Shown: in pieces, positions 26,711 to 35,963 of the stretch | Position numbering within the stretch: the stretch's first letter is position 1 | Layout of the letters: each line of letters opens with the position of its first letter | NCBI RefSeq assembly: GCF_017815535.1 | Contig: NZ_CP072596.1 | Span: 1,302,001 to 1,366,000, forward strand | DNA length: 64,000 nucleotides | Reading direction: 5' to 3' | Origin: Tessaracoccus sp. MC1865 | GTDB lineage: Bacteria > Actinomycetota > Actinomycetes > Propionibacteriales > Propionibacteriaceae | The notes under the pieces: generated by a model | The model's database searches: none | The model's input: the letters and a program-made list of their open reading frames with translations, nothing else | Told to the model about the DNA's origin: nothing | Made by a program: the position numbers and the translations under genes

Positions 26711-29700
26711 GGGCACCTCCGAGCAGATCAGACACGGCGATGACCAGGTCTGCAGGTGGGAACCAGCCGAAGACCCCGCAGGAGGCGCCGTCGACCACCG
26801 GAGTGTCCGGCCCTGCCATGCCGCGGACGAACAGGTAGCCCACGCCGCCCAGGTGGGTGTGGGGGGAATAGCCGGGGAGGCGTTGACCGAGGTAGCGGTG
26901 GAGGGCGGCGCAGTACAGGATGGCCTGGAGCGGGTAGTGGGCCTGCATCATGGCCTCCGCCATGGCGGGCCGCGTGTAGTGGCCCAGGGTCAACTCGTCG
27001 CCAGCCGTGGGTGCGAGCCGGTTGGTCTTGTAGTCCACGACGACGAACCTGTCTTCGAGTTGGAGGACACCGTCGATGGATCCGGTGAGGAACCCGTTGA
27101 GCACGGCGCCCGCGGCTTCCGAAGTGGCCAGCCTCTCCGGGTAGGCCGCCAGCGGGTCTTCAGGAGCCAGGTGCCCGGCCATCAACGTGGCCAGTTCACG
27201 CAGCGTCGCGGGGGTGCCCCCATCTGCCAGAGGAAGGTCGAAGTCGAGCTCTGGGAGCCGCTTGGCCAGCGGAACGTCCGTCAGTGCGGCTGGCGACAGG
27301 GGCAGCAGCGGGGTGCGGCACAACTGCACGAGCGACGCCGCCAGTTGCGCGGACTGCTGCTGATCGAGGTTGTGCGCAGGGCCCATGACGCGGAGGAGTT
27401 CCGCAGCGTGGGGCTCCAGCCGACCGGGGGTCCAGTCCAGGAGTTCGAGCACTTCATGCACCAACGTGCCGAAGGCCGCACCCGCCGGAAGCCCAGACAT
27501 GGGCGACGGCGTGCTGAGCGCCGGGTCCGACGCCGCTGGCGGGGCCACGTCGAGCTCAACGGCTTCATCCGTGATGACGCGCACCGCCGTCTCGTGCAGA
27601 CCCTGGGTGAGACCCGAGTACGACGTGCGGCGCCACGTCTGGTCGATGCTGCGGCGCAACCTCGCCGCCGTCAGCGTGGCGTTCGGCGGGGCAGGGGTCG
27701 CCACGCGGCCGGGATGCGCCGGATCCAGCGGGGTGGTCAGGATGCGTCCGGTGCCGATGGCGGGCAGCCGGGTGAGGAGCGCGTCCAACGGGCTGTCGGA
27801 ACGGGCGCCCTTGGGCTTGGCGATGTGCCACGCGATGGCGAGATGCTCGGCGCGCGTGAACCCGACGTACAGGAGACGCAACTCTTCGTCGCGGTGCTGC
27901 GCCTGGAGATCCCTGGTGATCTCGTCGTTCCACTGCGGCTTGGGGCCGATGTACAGGTGGCGGCGACCCTGTTCGACGATGCTGAAGGGCCGGTGCCGCT
28001 GGGCCTGGGCGCCTCCGGTCTCCGGCAGCAGCACGATGGGGAACTCGAGACCCTTCGCGGCATGCATCGTCATCACCCGGATGGCCGGCTCGTCGGTGGC
28101 CACCCTCAACGAATCCGACTCGTCGTCCGGGATGCCGCGCGCCTCGCCGAGGGCGATCAACGCACTCAACGTGGTTTCTCCGGCCGCGTCGAACAGTTCG
28201 GCCAGATGGGCCACGTCTGCCAACAGCCTGTCGCCGTCCGGTTCTCCCAGCAGCCGGCTGTCGAGGGCGGTGTGCGTGCGCAGGTGGGTGCGGACGGCGG
28301 CCACCCCACCGTCGCGCCAGCGCTGCGCGAGTTCCCGCACCAGGGTGCTCACGCGGGCGGCCTCTTCAGGACGGTCCGAGAGGAGCTCCGTCAGCGGCGA
28401 GCCGATCAGCGGCGTCATGGCGGCGAGCCTGATGTGGGCCTGGGTGGGGTCATCCATCGCCCGGAAGAGGGTGATCCAGTGCCTGTTGGCGGGCTGGGAC
28501 CATACCGACTGGGTGCCGGTGAGCACTGCGGGGTGGCCCGCGTCCCCGAGCGCGGTGCGGATGGCCCTGCCGCGGGCCGTGGTGCGCACCAGGATGGCGA
28601 TGTCCGCCGGTTCGAAGCCCCGGGTCAGGATCTGGCGCACCTGCCGGATGACGTCGTGCTCGATGGCGCTGTCCACCGCGATGTCGCCGAGCTGGTCCGA
28701 GACTGCGGTTCGGAGCCAGAGGCGGGCGTGGGCCGGCAGTTGATCATGCCGGGGGCCGTGGTGCGCGCCCACCGGGGTCACCGTCACGGTCTCCTCGCCG
28801 AGCGTGGTGGTGCCGAACAGCTCGACCACCCCCTCCACCAACGGCCGGTCCGTGCGGTAGTTGGTGCCGAGGCTGGCCAACTCAGCGTGGCCGCGGGCGG
28901 CGAGGTAGCTGCCCAGGTCTGCGCCCCGGAACCCGTAGATGGACTGCTTGGGGTCACCGATCAGAATGGTGGGCCGGTCCGGGCCCACGAAAGCGGACTT
29001 CAGGATGGCCCACTGGTCCGGGTCTGTGTCCTGGAACTCGTCCACGAGGACCACCCGGAAACGGCGCCGCAGTTCCGAGGCGACGGCGGCCCCGGTCACG
29101 GCGTCTGAGAGGAGACAACGCAGCCGGGTGGTGACGTCGTCGAAGGAGCAGAGGCCGAGGACGGCCTTGCGGCCGGCATACAGCTCACGCACAGCCTTTG
29201 CGTAGTCGAAGTACGGCCCGGACGTGGGCAGCAGCGGCAGGCTCTTGGTGCAGACGGCCTCTCCGATGAGGAGCGCCTGCTGCGCTGTGATGGGCGGTGT
29301 CTCCTCGTCGCGGTAGAGCTGCAGGTAGATGTCCGTGGCGCATTCGCGGGCGAGGTCCACCGGGTCTGCGCCCACCGTCTCAGCCGGGTCCCAGTCTCCG
29401 AGGATGCCGAGCTCGAGGAGCATGGACTGACAGAAGGAGTGGGTGGTCAGGATGGTGGCTTCGTTGAAGCGGGCGACGGCGGCCGCCAGACGTGAGCGGT
29501 GGAGCGCCGCATCCTCCGTGCTCAGGAGGCGGGCGACCGGATCTTCGGCGGGCTCTCCGGAGAGCGGCAGCCCGGCGGCGATGCGGTCCATGTCGGCGAT
29601 GACCTGCTGCAGGCGGGCGAACACCCTGCTACGCATCTCGCCGGCCGCGTGGTTGCCGAAGGTGATCAGGAGCAGATCAGCGACGTCCAGCCCCTCCTCC

Positions 29701-29813
29701 GCCAGGTAGCGGGCCGTGAGCGCGGCGATGGTGTACGTCTTCCCGGTACCCGCGCTGGCCTCCAGCAGAACGGTGCCGGTGGGCAGGGGTGCGGTGATGT
29801 CGAAGGTGGTCAC
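26703..29813 (-). CDS. recB: exodeoxyribonuclease V subunit RecB
   Basis: 3'-5' helicase and nuclease subunit of RecBCD, acting on double-strand ends. 1036 residues from the GTG at 29813, which overlaps the recC stop (GTGA). Walker A EASAGTGKT is at 18-26, DEFQDTD is motif II, and the UvrD-type motif V/VI segments HAAKGLEFP and YVGFTRAEH are present. The C-terminal nuclease is intact, with GSIDGVL and VVDYKTNRL carrying the metal-binding Asp and the catalytic Lys. These features distinguish it from AdnA/AdnB. Confidence 0.94.
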   Translation of the reverse strand: MTTFDITAPLPTGTVLLEASAGTGKTYTIAALTARYLAEEGLDVADLLLITFGNHAAGEMRSRVFARLQQVIADMDRIAAGLPLSGEPAEDPVARLLSTEDAALHRSRLAAAVARFNEATILTTHSFCQSMLLELGILGDWDPAETVGADPVDLARECATDIYLQLYRDEETPPITAQQALLIGEAVCTKSLPLLPTSGPYFDYAKAVRELYAGRKAVLGLCSFDDVTTRLRCLLSDAVTGAAVASELRRRFRVVLVDEFQDTDPDQWAILKSAFVGPDRPTILIGDPKQSIYGFRGADLGSYLAARGHAELASLGTNYRTDRPLVEGVVELFGTTTLGEETVTVTPVGAHHGPRHDQLPAHARLWLRTAVSDQLGDIAVDSAIEHDVIRQVRQILTRGFEPADIAILVRTTARGRAIRTALGDAGHPAVLTGTQSVWSQPANRHWITLFRAMDDPTQAHIRLAAMTPLIGSPLTELLSDRPEEAARVSTLVRELAQRWRDGGVAAVRTHLRTHTALDSRLLGEPDGDRLLADVAHLAELFDAAGETTLSALIALGEARGIPDDESDSLRVATDEPAIRVMTMHAAKGLEFPIVLLPETGGAQAQRHRPFSIVEQGRRHLYIGPKPQWNDEITRDLQAQHRDEELRLLYVGFTRAEHLAIAWHIAKPKGARSDSPLDALLTRLPAIGTGRILTTPLDPAHPGRVATPAPPNATLTAARLRRSIDQTWRRTSYSGLTQGLHETAVRVITDEAVELDVAPPAASDPALSTPSPMSGLPAGAAFGTLVHEVLELLDWTPGRLEPHAAELLRVMGPAHNLDQQQSAQLAASLVQLCRTPLLPLSPAALTDVPLAKRLPELDFDLPLADGGTPATLRELATLMAGHLAPEDPLAAYPERLATSEAAGAVLNGFLTGSIDGVLQLEDRFVVVDYKTNRLAPTAGDELTLGHYTRPAMAEAMMQAHYPLQAILYCAALHRYLGQRLPGYSPHTHLGGVGYLFVRGMAGPDTPVVDGASCGVFGWFPPADLVIAVSDLLGGAHA

Positions 29814-32800
29814 GACCAGCCTTTCGCGAGCGGGGCGTACAGCTCCCAGGCCCAGGCCTGGAACGGGCTGGTCTGCCCGTTGACCGGGTCTCCCGGGAGC
29901 AACTCGTCTGTGAGGAGTTCGCGCACGTCGTCCGCGTGGAACAGCGGCCAGGCCTCGCCGGGCTTCGCCCACTTGGACTTCCAGTGGCCGACGGGACCAC
30001 CCCAGTCTGCAGCCCGGAACTTGCCGGCGGCGACCTCCCGGGCGTAGGTGAGGGCGGGCCCGCAGGGGACAACGATGAGGCGGTGCTGGCCCTGCGCGTA
30101 GGCGCCGACCAGGGTGGTGAGGTGGGTGAGCGCATCCTCGGCGGTGGGCGGATCAACCTGGGTGGCCTCCGCCGCTATGGCGTACCGGGTGGCCTGAGTC
30201 TTGACGAACCGGTGGAATCTGGCGGGGGCTGCGATCCCCTGGGCGGCCAGGGCAAGGCTGTTCAGCCACGGCCGCAGGATGTTGTGGTCGCCCCTGCTGG
30301 GCGTGGCGACGAGCGCGAAGCCGCTGCGGGTGCACACCTCGTCGACCACCCTGACCGTGCCGGCGCCACCGAGATCCAGTTCGAGGTTGACCGCGTGCCG
30401 GGCGACGGGACCGGACCATTCGCCCCATGCGCTCTTCCACAGGAGCACGGCCTCCGCCTTCGCGGCCTGGAACAGCGCGTCGCCGATGCGCTGGGGCGGA
30501 AGCTCTTCGCGTTGGCGGAAGTAGCTCTCGACCGATTCGAGCGTCGTGCCGCTCTTCCAGGAATCCACCAGCGCGTTGACGACCTGCCACTTCTCGAGAC
30601 CCCCGGACTCCAGCGGCATCTCGTCCGTCACCTGTGGCTCCGCGTAGAGAGTGATGCCACCGGCGGAGCGAAGGAAGCTCTTCGCCGGGTCCAGAAGGAA
30701 CCGCTCCAGCTGCGAGAGGGTGAGCTGGGCCGGGGCAGGGCCCATCTGCCGGGAGCGGGCCTCTGTTCGGCGGCGGGCGGTGATGGTCAGCGACCGTGCG
30801 CCACTGGCGCGCCGGGCCTCGGCCCCTCCGAGGGCCGGGAGATCGAAGCTGGGCCGGCTGAGGAAATTGGCCTCCGACGTGGCTGTGGGTGGGTGCGTGA
30901 GCGTTGCGGTGGACCCGCCGAGCTGTTCCAGCAGCCAGCTGACCGCCACCGGCTTGGCCGTGCTGCGGTTGGTGCGCTGCGAGGAGGCCTGCCTGACGAT
31001 CAGGAGCTTCTCCGCGGAGCGGGCATGGGTGAGCAGTTGACGCAGACGCCTGGTGCGCACGTCCGGCGCGTGACCCCCGAGGTCGACGGAATCCGGCAGG
31101 ACACCGCCGCGGCCGGGCACCACGTCGTCTGTGACGCCCAGCATGGCGAGCACCCGGAATTCGACGTGTTGCAGTTCACCCAGGGGGATCACCTGGAGCG
31201 TGCCGTTGCCCGCTGCTACGCGGGCGCGGGGCGGTCGGGCAGCGTCTTCGAGGAGGTGGGCGAACTCGTGCGGCGTCAGCTCGGTGGGGTTGCCCTGATG
31301 GTCCGACTCGAAGCGGGCGAGCACCGCCAGCGCGTGGAGCAGTTGCCATTCATCCGTGCGGGGGAGCCCGACCAGCGAGCCGAGAGCGTCCCTGGATCGC
31401 GCCACCCACTCCGGGACCGTGGCCGGCGACGCAGTGGCAGCGACGATCCGCCGGAGGCGCGCCAACACCTCCACGAGGGCGCCCACGACAGACAGATCTG
31501 AGGCGGTGACCGCGTCGGACCCGGACAGGCCGAGTCCAACGTCGGAGCCGGGAGCGACGGCGAGACCGATGAGGAGCCTGTCGATACCCCGCACCCACGT
31601 GTTCTGTTCGACGCCGGACAGGTCGAACACGGCACGGTGTTCGGCGTCCAGACCCCAGCGGATGCCAGCCCCGGCGATCAGTTCGACCACGGCGCGGCGC
31701 TCCGTCAGACGCCAGCGGTGCGCGATGGGAGGGCTGAGGAGCAGCGTCACGATCTGCGTGGCGGTGGCCCTGGACCTGCCCAGGCGCAGCAAGGAGACGA
31801 GGAGGGTGAGGACGGGGTTGGCGTCCAGCGAGCCGATGGGCTGCACCCGGAGCGTGCGGCCGGGATGGGCCTTGTCGTCGACGGCGGCGAAGGCCGAATC
31901 CAGCAGCGCGGAGTAGCGCTCCGGCCGTGGGCAGAGGATGGCCACCTCCCTGGGTTCGAGAGAGGGGTCCTCCGCGAAGGCGCGCGTGAGCTCGTCGCGC
32001 AGCACCTCCACCTGCCTGGCCTCACCGTGGGAATCGTGGACGGAGACCATGGGTGGGGCAGCGGCTCCGCCCGGGAGCGATTCCAGAGCGTCTGCGAGCT
32101 CAGTGGCCCAGCCGTCGCCGGGTGAACCCGTGGGTTGCAGGATGGTGAGCCCGGGGCCGTCGCCCAGGGCGCTCATGGCCTGCAGTTGCGGCCTGGTCAG
32201 GTCGTCCACCGCGATCACGAAGGTGGGCACTGTGTCGGCACGGGCCGCCTCGATGATCTTCTGGAGCGTGACGAGCGGGTCCAACTCCAGCGCGTCGGTC
32301 ACGGCGCGGAACAGCGCGGGCTGCCAGGACAACGCGTCCGGGATGGCGGCCCCGCCGAGGCCCGTGTCCGACCCGGCAGTCCAGCTGGCCAGGAGCTGGG
32401 GCGTGTGGTCCAGATAGCCGCGCAGCAGGCGCGCGATGCGGATGGCGGTGGCCCGACGCCGCCCGGGGCGCGTGTCATCTGGGGCGAGGGCACGTGCCAC
32501 CAGCGGGTGCTGCACCTGGGCGAGGGCGTCTGCCACCGCCAGATCCAGCGGGGTGCCCAGCCAGCGGGAACGGTTGCGTTCTTCGCCGGCCTGCTGGGCC
32601 AGTTGCCGCATGAGGTCTGCGGGGGAGAGGTAGCTGATGCCTGCCGAGATGCCCAGGCGGGCCGCCACCTCCTGGCCGAGGACGCGACCCGTGGCCCGGG
32701 TGGAAACCACGACGCGCAGGGTGAGGAAAGGATCTGTTGCCGCCGCCGAGATTTCCCGTGCGAGATGGTCCACCAGGGTTGCCCACCGGGCTCCTCTCAG

Positions 32801-32815
32801 CAGTCTCACCGTCAT
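29810..32815 (-). CDS. recC: exodeoxyribonuclease V subunit RecC
   Basis: Chi-recognition and scaffold subunit of RecBCD. The ATG at 32815 is chosen because the upstream extension reads as non-coding and would run into the divergent uvrD2 gene; 1001 residues result. It has a helicase-like fold with no Walker A motif, as expected of RecC, and family stretches such as TVRLLRGARWATLVDHLA, EVAILCPRPERYSALLDSAF (adjacent pieces) and the C-terminal GPVGHWKSKWAKP. It lies 55 bases from the divergent uvrD2 start, so the two promoters must overlap or nearly so. Confidence 0.92.
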   Translation of the reverse strand: MTVRLLRGARWATLVDHLAREISAAATDPFLTLRVVVSTRATGRVLGQEVAARLGISAGISYLSPADLMRQLAQQAGEERNRSRWLGTPLDLAVADALAQVQHPLVARALAPDDTRPGRRRATAIRIARLLRGYLDHTPQLLASWTAGSDTGLGGAAIPDALSWQPALFRAVTDALELDPLVTLQKIIEAARADTVPTFVIAVDDLTRPQLQAMSALGDGPGLTILQPTGSPGDGWATELADALESLPGGAAAPPMVSVHDSHGEARQVEVLRDELTRAFAEDPSLEPREVAILCPRPERYSALLDSAFAAVDDKAHPGRTLRVQPIGSLDANPVLTLLVSLLRLGRSRATATQIVTLLLSPPIAHRWRLTERRAVVELIAGAGIRWGLDAEHRAVFDLSGVEQNTWVRGIDRLLIGLAVAPGSDVGLGLSGSDAVTASDLSVVGALVEVLARLRRIVAATASPATVPEWVARSRDALGSLVGLPRTDEWQLLHALAVLARFESDHQGNPTELTPHEFAHLLEDAARPPRARVAAGNGTLQVIPLGELQHVEFRVLAMLGVTDDVVPGRGGVLPDSVDLGGHAPDVRTRRLRQLLTHARSAEKLLIVRQASSQRTNRSTAKPVAVSWLLEQLGGSTATLTHPPTATSEANFLSRPSFDLPALGGAEARRASGARSLTITARRRTEARSRQMGPAPAQLTLSQLERFLLDPAKSFLRSAGGITLYAEPQVTDEMPLESGGLEKWQVVNALVDSWKSGTTLESVESYFRQREELPPQRIGDALFQAAKAEAVLLWKSAWGEWSGPVARHAVNLELDLGGAGTVRVVDEVCTRSGFALVATPSRGDHNILRPWLNSLALAAQGIAAPARFHRFVKTQATRYAIAAEATQVDPPTAEDALTHLTTLVGAYAQGQHRLIVVPCGPALTYAREVAAGKFRAADWGGPVGHWKSKWAKPGEAWPLFHADDVRELLTDELLPGDPVNGQTSPFQAWAWELYAPLAKGWS

Positions 32816-32870
32816 GGCGTTCACCCTACTGGTGGCTCCCGACAATTCCGTTTTGTCCGCCCGGGACGGT

Positions 32871-34904
32871 ATGAATGACGCCGTGAGCAACCACATCCTC
32901 GACGCCCTTGATCCCGAGCAGCGCACCGTCGCGACCCTGCTGGATTCACCGGTGGTGGTGCTCGCCGGCGCTGGCACCGGCAAGACCCGCGCCATCACGC
33001 ATCGCATCGCGCACGCGGTGAGCGAGGGCCGCTATTCGCCCACGGCCACGCTCGCAGTCACGTTCACCACCCGGGCTGCCGGCGAGATGCGCTCCCGTCT
33101 GGCGGGGCTGGGGGTCAGGGGTGCGCAGGCGCGCACCATCCACTCGGCCGCGCTGCGGCAGTGCCAGTTCTTCTGGCCGCAGGCCTACGGTGTCGCCTTC
33201 CCCTCCGTCGCACAGAACACGTTCGGTCTGGTGGCGCGCGCCGCCCACCAGGTGTTGGGCAGCTCGGACACGGCGCTGGTGCGAGACCTCGACGCGGAGA
33301 TCAGCTGGGCCAAGACCAGCAATGTCGCCCCGGCGCAGTACGTGGACATGGCAGAGGGGCGTTCCGTCAACGGCGCCGCCCCGTCCCAGGTGGCCAACGT
33401 GATGACGCTGTACGAGAAGGCCAAGCTCACCGAGGGCACCGTCGATTTCAACGACATCCTGCTGTGCAACGCCGTGCTCCTCAGCGAGCATGCGGAGATC
33501 GCAGAGACCATCCGCGCCACTTACCGCCACTTCGTCGTGGACGAGTACCAGGACGTCTCCGCGCTGCAGCACCGCCTCATCCAGTTGTGGGTGGACGGCA
33601 GGCCGGACGTGTGCGTGGTGGGCGACGCCAACCAGGCCATCCACTCCTTCGCGGGTGCCGATGCCGGCTACCTGCTCCGGTTCGCCGATGAGTACCCCTC
33701 CGCCCGGACGGTGCGGCTCGTGCGCAACTACCGGTCCAGCCCGGAGGTGGTGGCGTCGGCCAACAAGATCCTCCGGGTGAGCGGCGGCGCGCCCGGGGCG
33801 CTCAAGGCCACCAGGGACACCGGGCCGGCGCCGTCGTTCCAGGCGGCACCGGATGAGGCGACTGAGGCGGCCGATGTCGCCGATTGGCTGAAGGTCCGCC
33901 ATGGCGCCGGCACGAGGTGGTCCGAGATGGCGGTGCTGTACCGCATCAACGCCCAGTCGCCCTCACTGGAAGCGGCACTCACCGAACGTGGCATCCCCTA
34001 CACGGTGCGCGGCACCGAGCGGTTCTACGACCGCGCGGAGGTTCGCCAGGCCATCGTGGAGTTCGGTCGCTCCTCCCAGCGCGACGAGGAAGCCCAGCCC
34101 GGCGTGATCATTGACGCCGTTCTGCGCGGGCTGGGATGGAAGCCCGAGGCCCCGTCCGGCCAGGGCAAGCAGCGCGAGCGGTGGGAGTCGTTGACGGCGC
34201 TGCGCGCGATGGTGGCGGAGGAGACGGGCAAGCGGGAGGACTGGTCCGGGGCGGATGCCGCCACCTGGTTGCAGGAAAGGGCCAGTTGGCAGGCCGCACC
34301 GGTGGCGGATGCCGTCACACTCTCCACACTGCACGCAGCGAAGGGGCTCGAGTGGGACGCCGTGGCCATCGTCGGAGTCCGCGAGGGGATGATCCCGTTC
34401 GTGTTGGCCCAGGAGGAACCTGCGCTGTCAGAGGAACGTCGCCTGCTCTACGTGGGGTTCACCCGCGCGCGGCGCGACCTGCGCATCAGTTGGGCGGCGT
34501 CGAGGGGCAAGGCCACCCGCTCCCGCTTCATCGCAGACCAGGTGAGCGGCCCGGTGGAAACGATCCCCGCGCGCAAGACCACCTCCGCGCGCTCCCGCAC
34601 CTGCCGGGTGTGCGGCAACCCGCTCCACACGGCGGCGGAGCGGAAACTGAACCGTCACACCGACTGCGAGGTGTCCTACGACGAGGGCCTGTTCGAGGCG
34701 TTGCGCACCTGGCGCAAGCAGGTGGCGGAGGAGACGCGGATGCCGGCATTCGTGATCTTCACCGACGCGACGCTGCAGGCCATCGCCGAAGCGGCACCCA
34801 CCAGCCCTGCCCAATTGTTGAAGCTGCCGGGAATCGGCCAGTCCAAGCTCAGCAAGTACGGCGAGGGTGCCCTGACCATCGTGCGCCAGCATCAGGAATC
34901 GTGA
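32871..34904 (+). CDS. uvrD2: superfamily I DNA helicase UvrD2 with HRDC domain
   Basis: 3'-5' DNA helicase. 677 residues from ATG 32871; a GTG at 32883 is an alternative. Walker A AGAGTGKT is at 32-39, DEYQDVS is motif II, and LHAAKGLEWD and YVGFTRARRD are motifs V and VI. After the motor comes a four-cysteine-type linker (CRVCGNPL, then HTDC) and a C-terminal HRDC domain ending in LPGIGQSKLSKYGEG. This linker plus HRDC is the signature of mycobacterial UvrD2. The 3' end overlaps the convergent gene by 13 bases. Confidence 0.9.
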   Translation: MNDAVSNHILDALDPEQRTVATLLDSPVVVLAGAGTGKTRAITHRIAHAVSEGRYSPTATLAVTFTTRAAGEMRSRLAGLGVRGAQARTIHSAALRQCQFFWPQAYGVAFPSVAQNTFGLVARAAHQVLGSSDTALVRDLDAEISWAKTSNVAPAQYVDMAEGRSVNGAAPSQVANVMTLYEKAKLTEGTVDFNDILLCNAVLLSEHAEIAETIRATYRHFVVDEYQDVSALQHRLIQLWVDGRPDVCVVGDANQAIHSFAGADAGYLLRFADEYPSARTVRLVRNYRSSPEVVASANKILRVSGGAPGALKATRDTGPAPSFQAAPDEATEAADVADWLKVRHGAGTRWSEMAVLYRINAQSPSLEAALTERGIPYTVRGTERFYDRAEVRQAIVEFGRSSQRDEEAQPGVIIDAVLRGLGWKPEAPSGQGKQRERWESLTALRAMVAEETGKREDWSGADAATWLQERASWQAAPVADAVTLSTLHAAKGLEWDAVAIVGVREGMIPFVLAQEEPALSEERRLLYVGFTRARRDLRISWAASRGKATRSRFIADQVSGPVETIPARKTTSARSRTCRVCGNPLHTAAERKLNRHTDCEVSYDEGLFEALRTWRKQVAEETRMPAFVIFTDATLQAIAEAAPTSPAQLLKLPGIGQSKLSKYGEGALTIVRQHQES

Positions 34905-35425
34905 CAGCCTCGGGTGCGGCAGTCGGCGCGCCAGGGCCAGGTGAAGAGGCTGAGACCCGGCTCGTCGATGTTCCACATCCACGTGGAGCCCATCAGGTCT
35001 GTCGTGCCGTGCCGCAGCAGTGCCAGAGCCTGCAGGGCGGTCCATGCAGAAGCCCAGGCTGTCAATTCCGTCAGCGCTCCCCGTTCGGATGGTGTGCGCT
35101 CCGCAGAGGACAGGCAGGCGGGGCAGGGGCCGAAGCCAGGTGCGACGTATGGCCCCACGGCGGCGCCCCTCGCGTGCCACCACACATGCAGGGCCCCTGT
35201 CTCGGCGCCGTAGATCTCTGACTCGAGAACCGGATGGCGGCCCGGCGGCCAGGTGAGGATCGCCAGCGCGGACGCGGACGTGGTACCGGGCGACCGGTGG
35301 GCCGCCTTAGGGGTGACGGTCCTGGTGAACAGGCCCGCGCGCTGGAGCCCGGCGGCGATCGGAGCTGTACGGGTGGGCGACCCGAGGACGGTGAGGACGG
35401 GGGTGCTGAAGGTCATGGGGGACAC
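34892..35425 (-). CDS. short ThiF/cyclodehydratase-like (Ocin_ThiF-like) protein
   Basis: 177 residues from GTG 35425; an ATG at 35416 would remove three. It resembles the central part of the TOMM leader-binding/cyclodehydratase-like proteins, with a Rossmann-type start (TPVLTVLGS) and the diagnostic VGPYVAPGFGPCPACL segment followed by a helix and a terminal Cys pair (DCRTRGC). Family members such as Rv3196, at the same place in Mycobacterium, are about 300 residues; the N-terminal winged-helix portion is absent here. It could be a reduced paralogue or decaying. Four 21-bp-spaced repeats lie just upstream. No precursor peptide gene was found. Confidence 0.65.
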   Translation of the reverse strand: MSPMTFSTPVLTVLGSPTRTAPIAAGLQRAGLFTRTVTPKAAHRSPGTTSASALAILTWPPGRHPVLESEIYGAETGALHVWWHARGAAVGPYVAPGFGPCPACLSSAERTPSERGALTELTAWASAWTALQALALLRHGTTDLMGSTWMWNIDEPGLSLFTWPWRADCRTRGCHDS

Positions 35426-35467
35426 TCTGGTGGCCGGCAGCGGCCATTACCGTGGCGTCGCTGCCGA

Positions 35468-35545
35468 CGGACAACACCGGGGAGGGAACGGACAACACCT
35501 GGACCCGGTCGGACAACACCTGGGCGCCGGCGGAGAACACCCTGG
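35468..35545. repeat. four direct repeats with exact 21-bp period, probable operator array
   Basis: CGGACAACACC(T/C)GG-type units begin at 35468, 35489, 35510 and 35531, each 21 bases apart, with variable 7-8 base spacers. Read on the minus strand they are CAGGTGTTGTCCG units immediately upstream of the ThiF-like gene. The spacing is two helical turns, so bound proteins would line up on one face. The unit nearest the gene contains TTGTCC, which with GGTAAT 17 bases later could be its -35 and -10. Confidence 0.8.
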
Positions 35546-35554
35546 GGAAAAGCT

Positions 35555-35585
35555 ACGGGGCGGCAGCGTCACGCTGCCGCCCCGT
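35555..35585 (-). terminator. intrinsic terminator of the DUF5679 gene
   Basis: Perfect 15-bp inverted repeat (ACGGGGCGGCAGCGT with ACGCTGCCGCCCCGT) with a one-base centre, 16 bases after the DUF5679 stop on the minus strand and followed by CTTTTCC. It separates that gene from the 21-bp repeat array. Confidence 0.85.
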
Positions 35586-35601
35586 CAAGCTGTGTTCGGG
35601 C

Positions 35602-35763
35602 TCAGGCCTTGCCGAGGATGCGGTTCAGGTTGGTGCCACACACCGGGCACTTGCCCTTGGCCATCTTGGTGCCCTTGGCGTTGACGACGACCTCGCCCTT
35701 CGCGTCGCGCTTGTCCTTGCACTTGACGCAGTAGAAAGAGCCTTCCCAGGTCTCTGCAGCCAT
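35602..35763 (-). CDS. DUF5679 small zinc-ribbon protein
   Basis: 53 residues from the ATG at 35763, which has a strong AAGGAGGAAA ribosome site; an upstream ATG at 35802 lacks one. Two CxxC pairs (Cys12/Cys15 and Cys39/Cys42) form a zinc ribbon around a Lys-rich middle (KDKRDAKGE, AKGTKMAKGK). The family is widespread in Actinobacteria and of unknown role; a nucleic-acid or ribosome contact would suit the basic ribbon, but this is inference. It is monocistronic, with its own terminator. Confidence 0.88.
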   Translation of the reverse strand: MAAETWEGSFYCVKCKDKRDAKGEVVVNAKGTKMAKGKCPVCGTNLNRILGKA

Positions 35764-35963
35764 GAATTTCCTCCTTGTTTGGGGCGCTGATGGGTTCAGC
35801 AACCCTGATCACTCTAGCGGGGCGACAAGCTCTGTTGGTATGACACACCGCGCCTGTAGAAGCGGAATCCCGGGTTCGTGATCCGCCTTCCCCTGCGAAT
35901 TCGACCCCGGGACTCCTGTGCTGAGTTAACCGTGCCCCGGTGAGCCCCGTCAAGGAGCATTTG

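Noticed and set aside
26703-32815. AdnAB helicase-nuclease
   Set aside because: The 1001-residue protein lacks a Walker A motif and the set includes a RecD gene, so RecBCD fits better.
35468-35545. CRISPR array
   Set aside because: Units of 13-14 bases with 7-8 base gaps are far too short, and no cas genes are present.
35830-35930. possible tRNA or tRNA remnant (GGGTTCG and GAATTCGACCCC words)
   Set aside because: The words pair with each other as a GC-rich hairpin; no acceptor, anticodon or D arm can be drawn on either strand.
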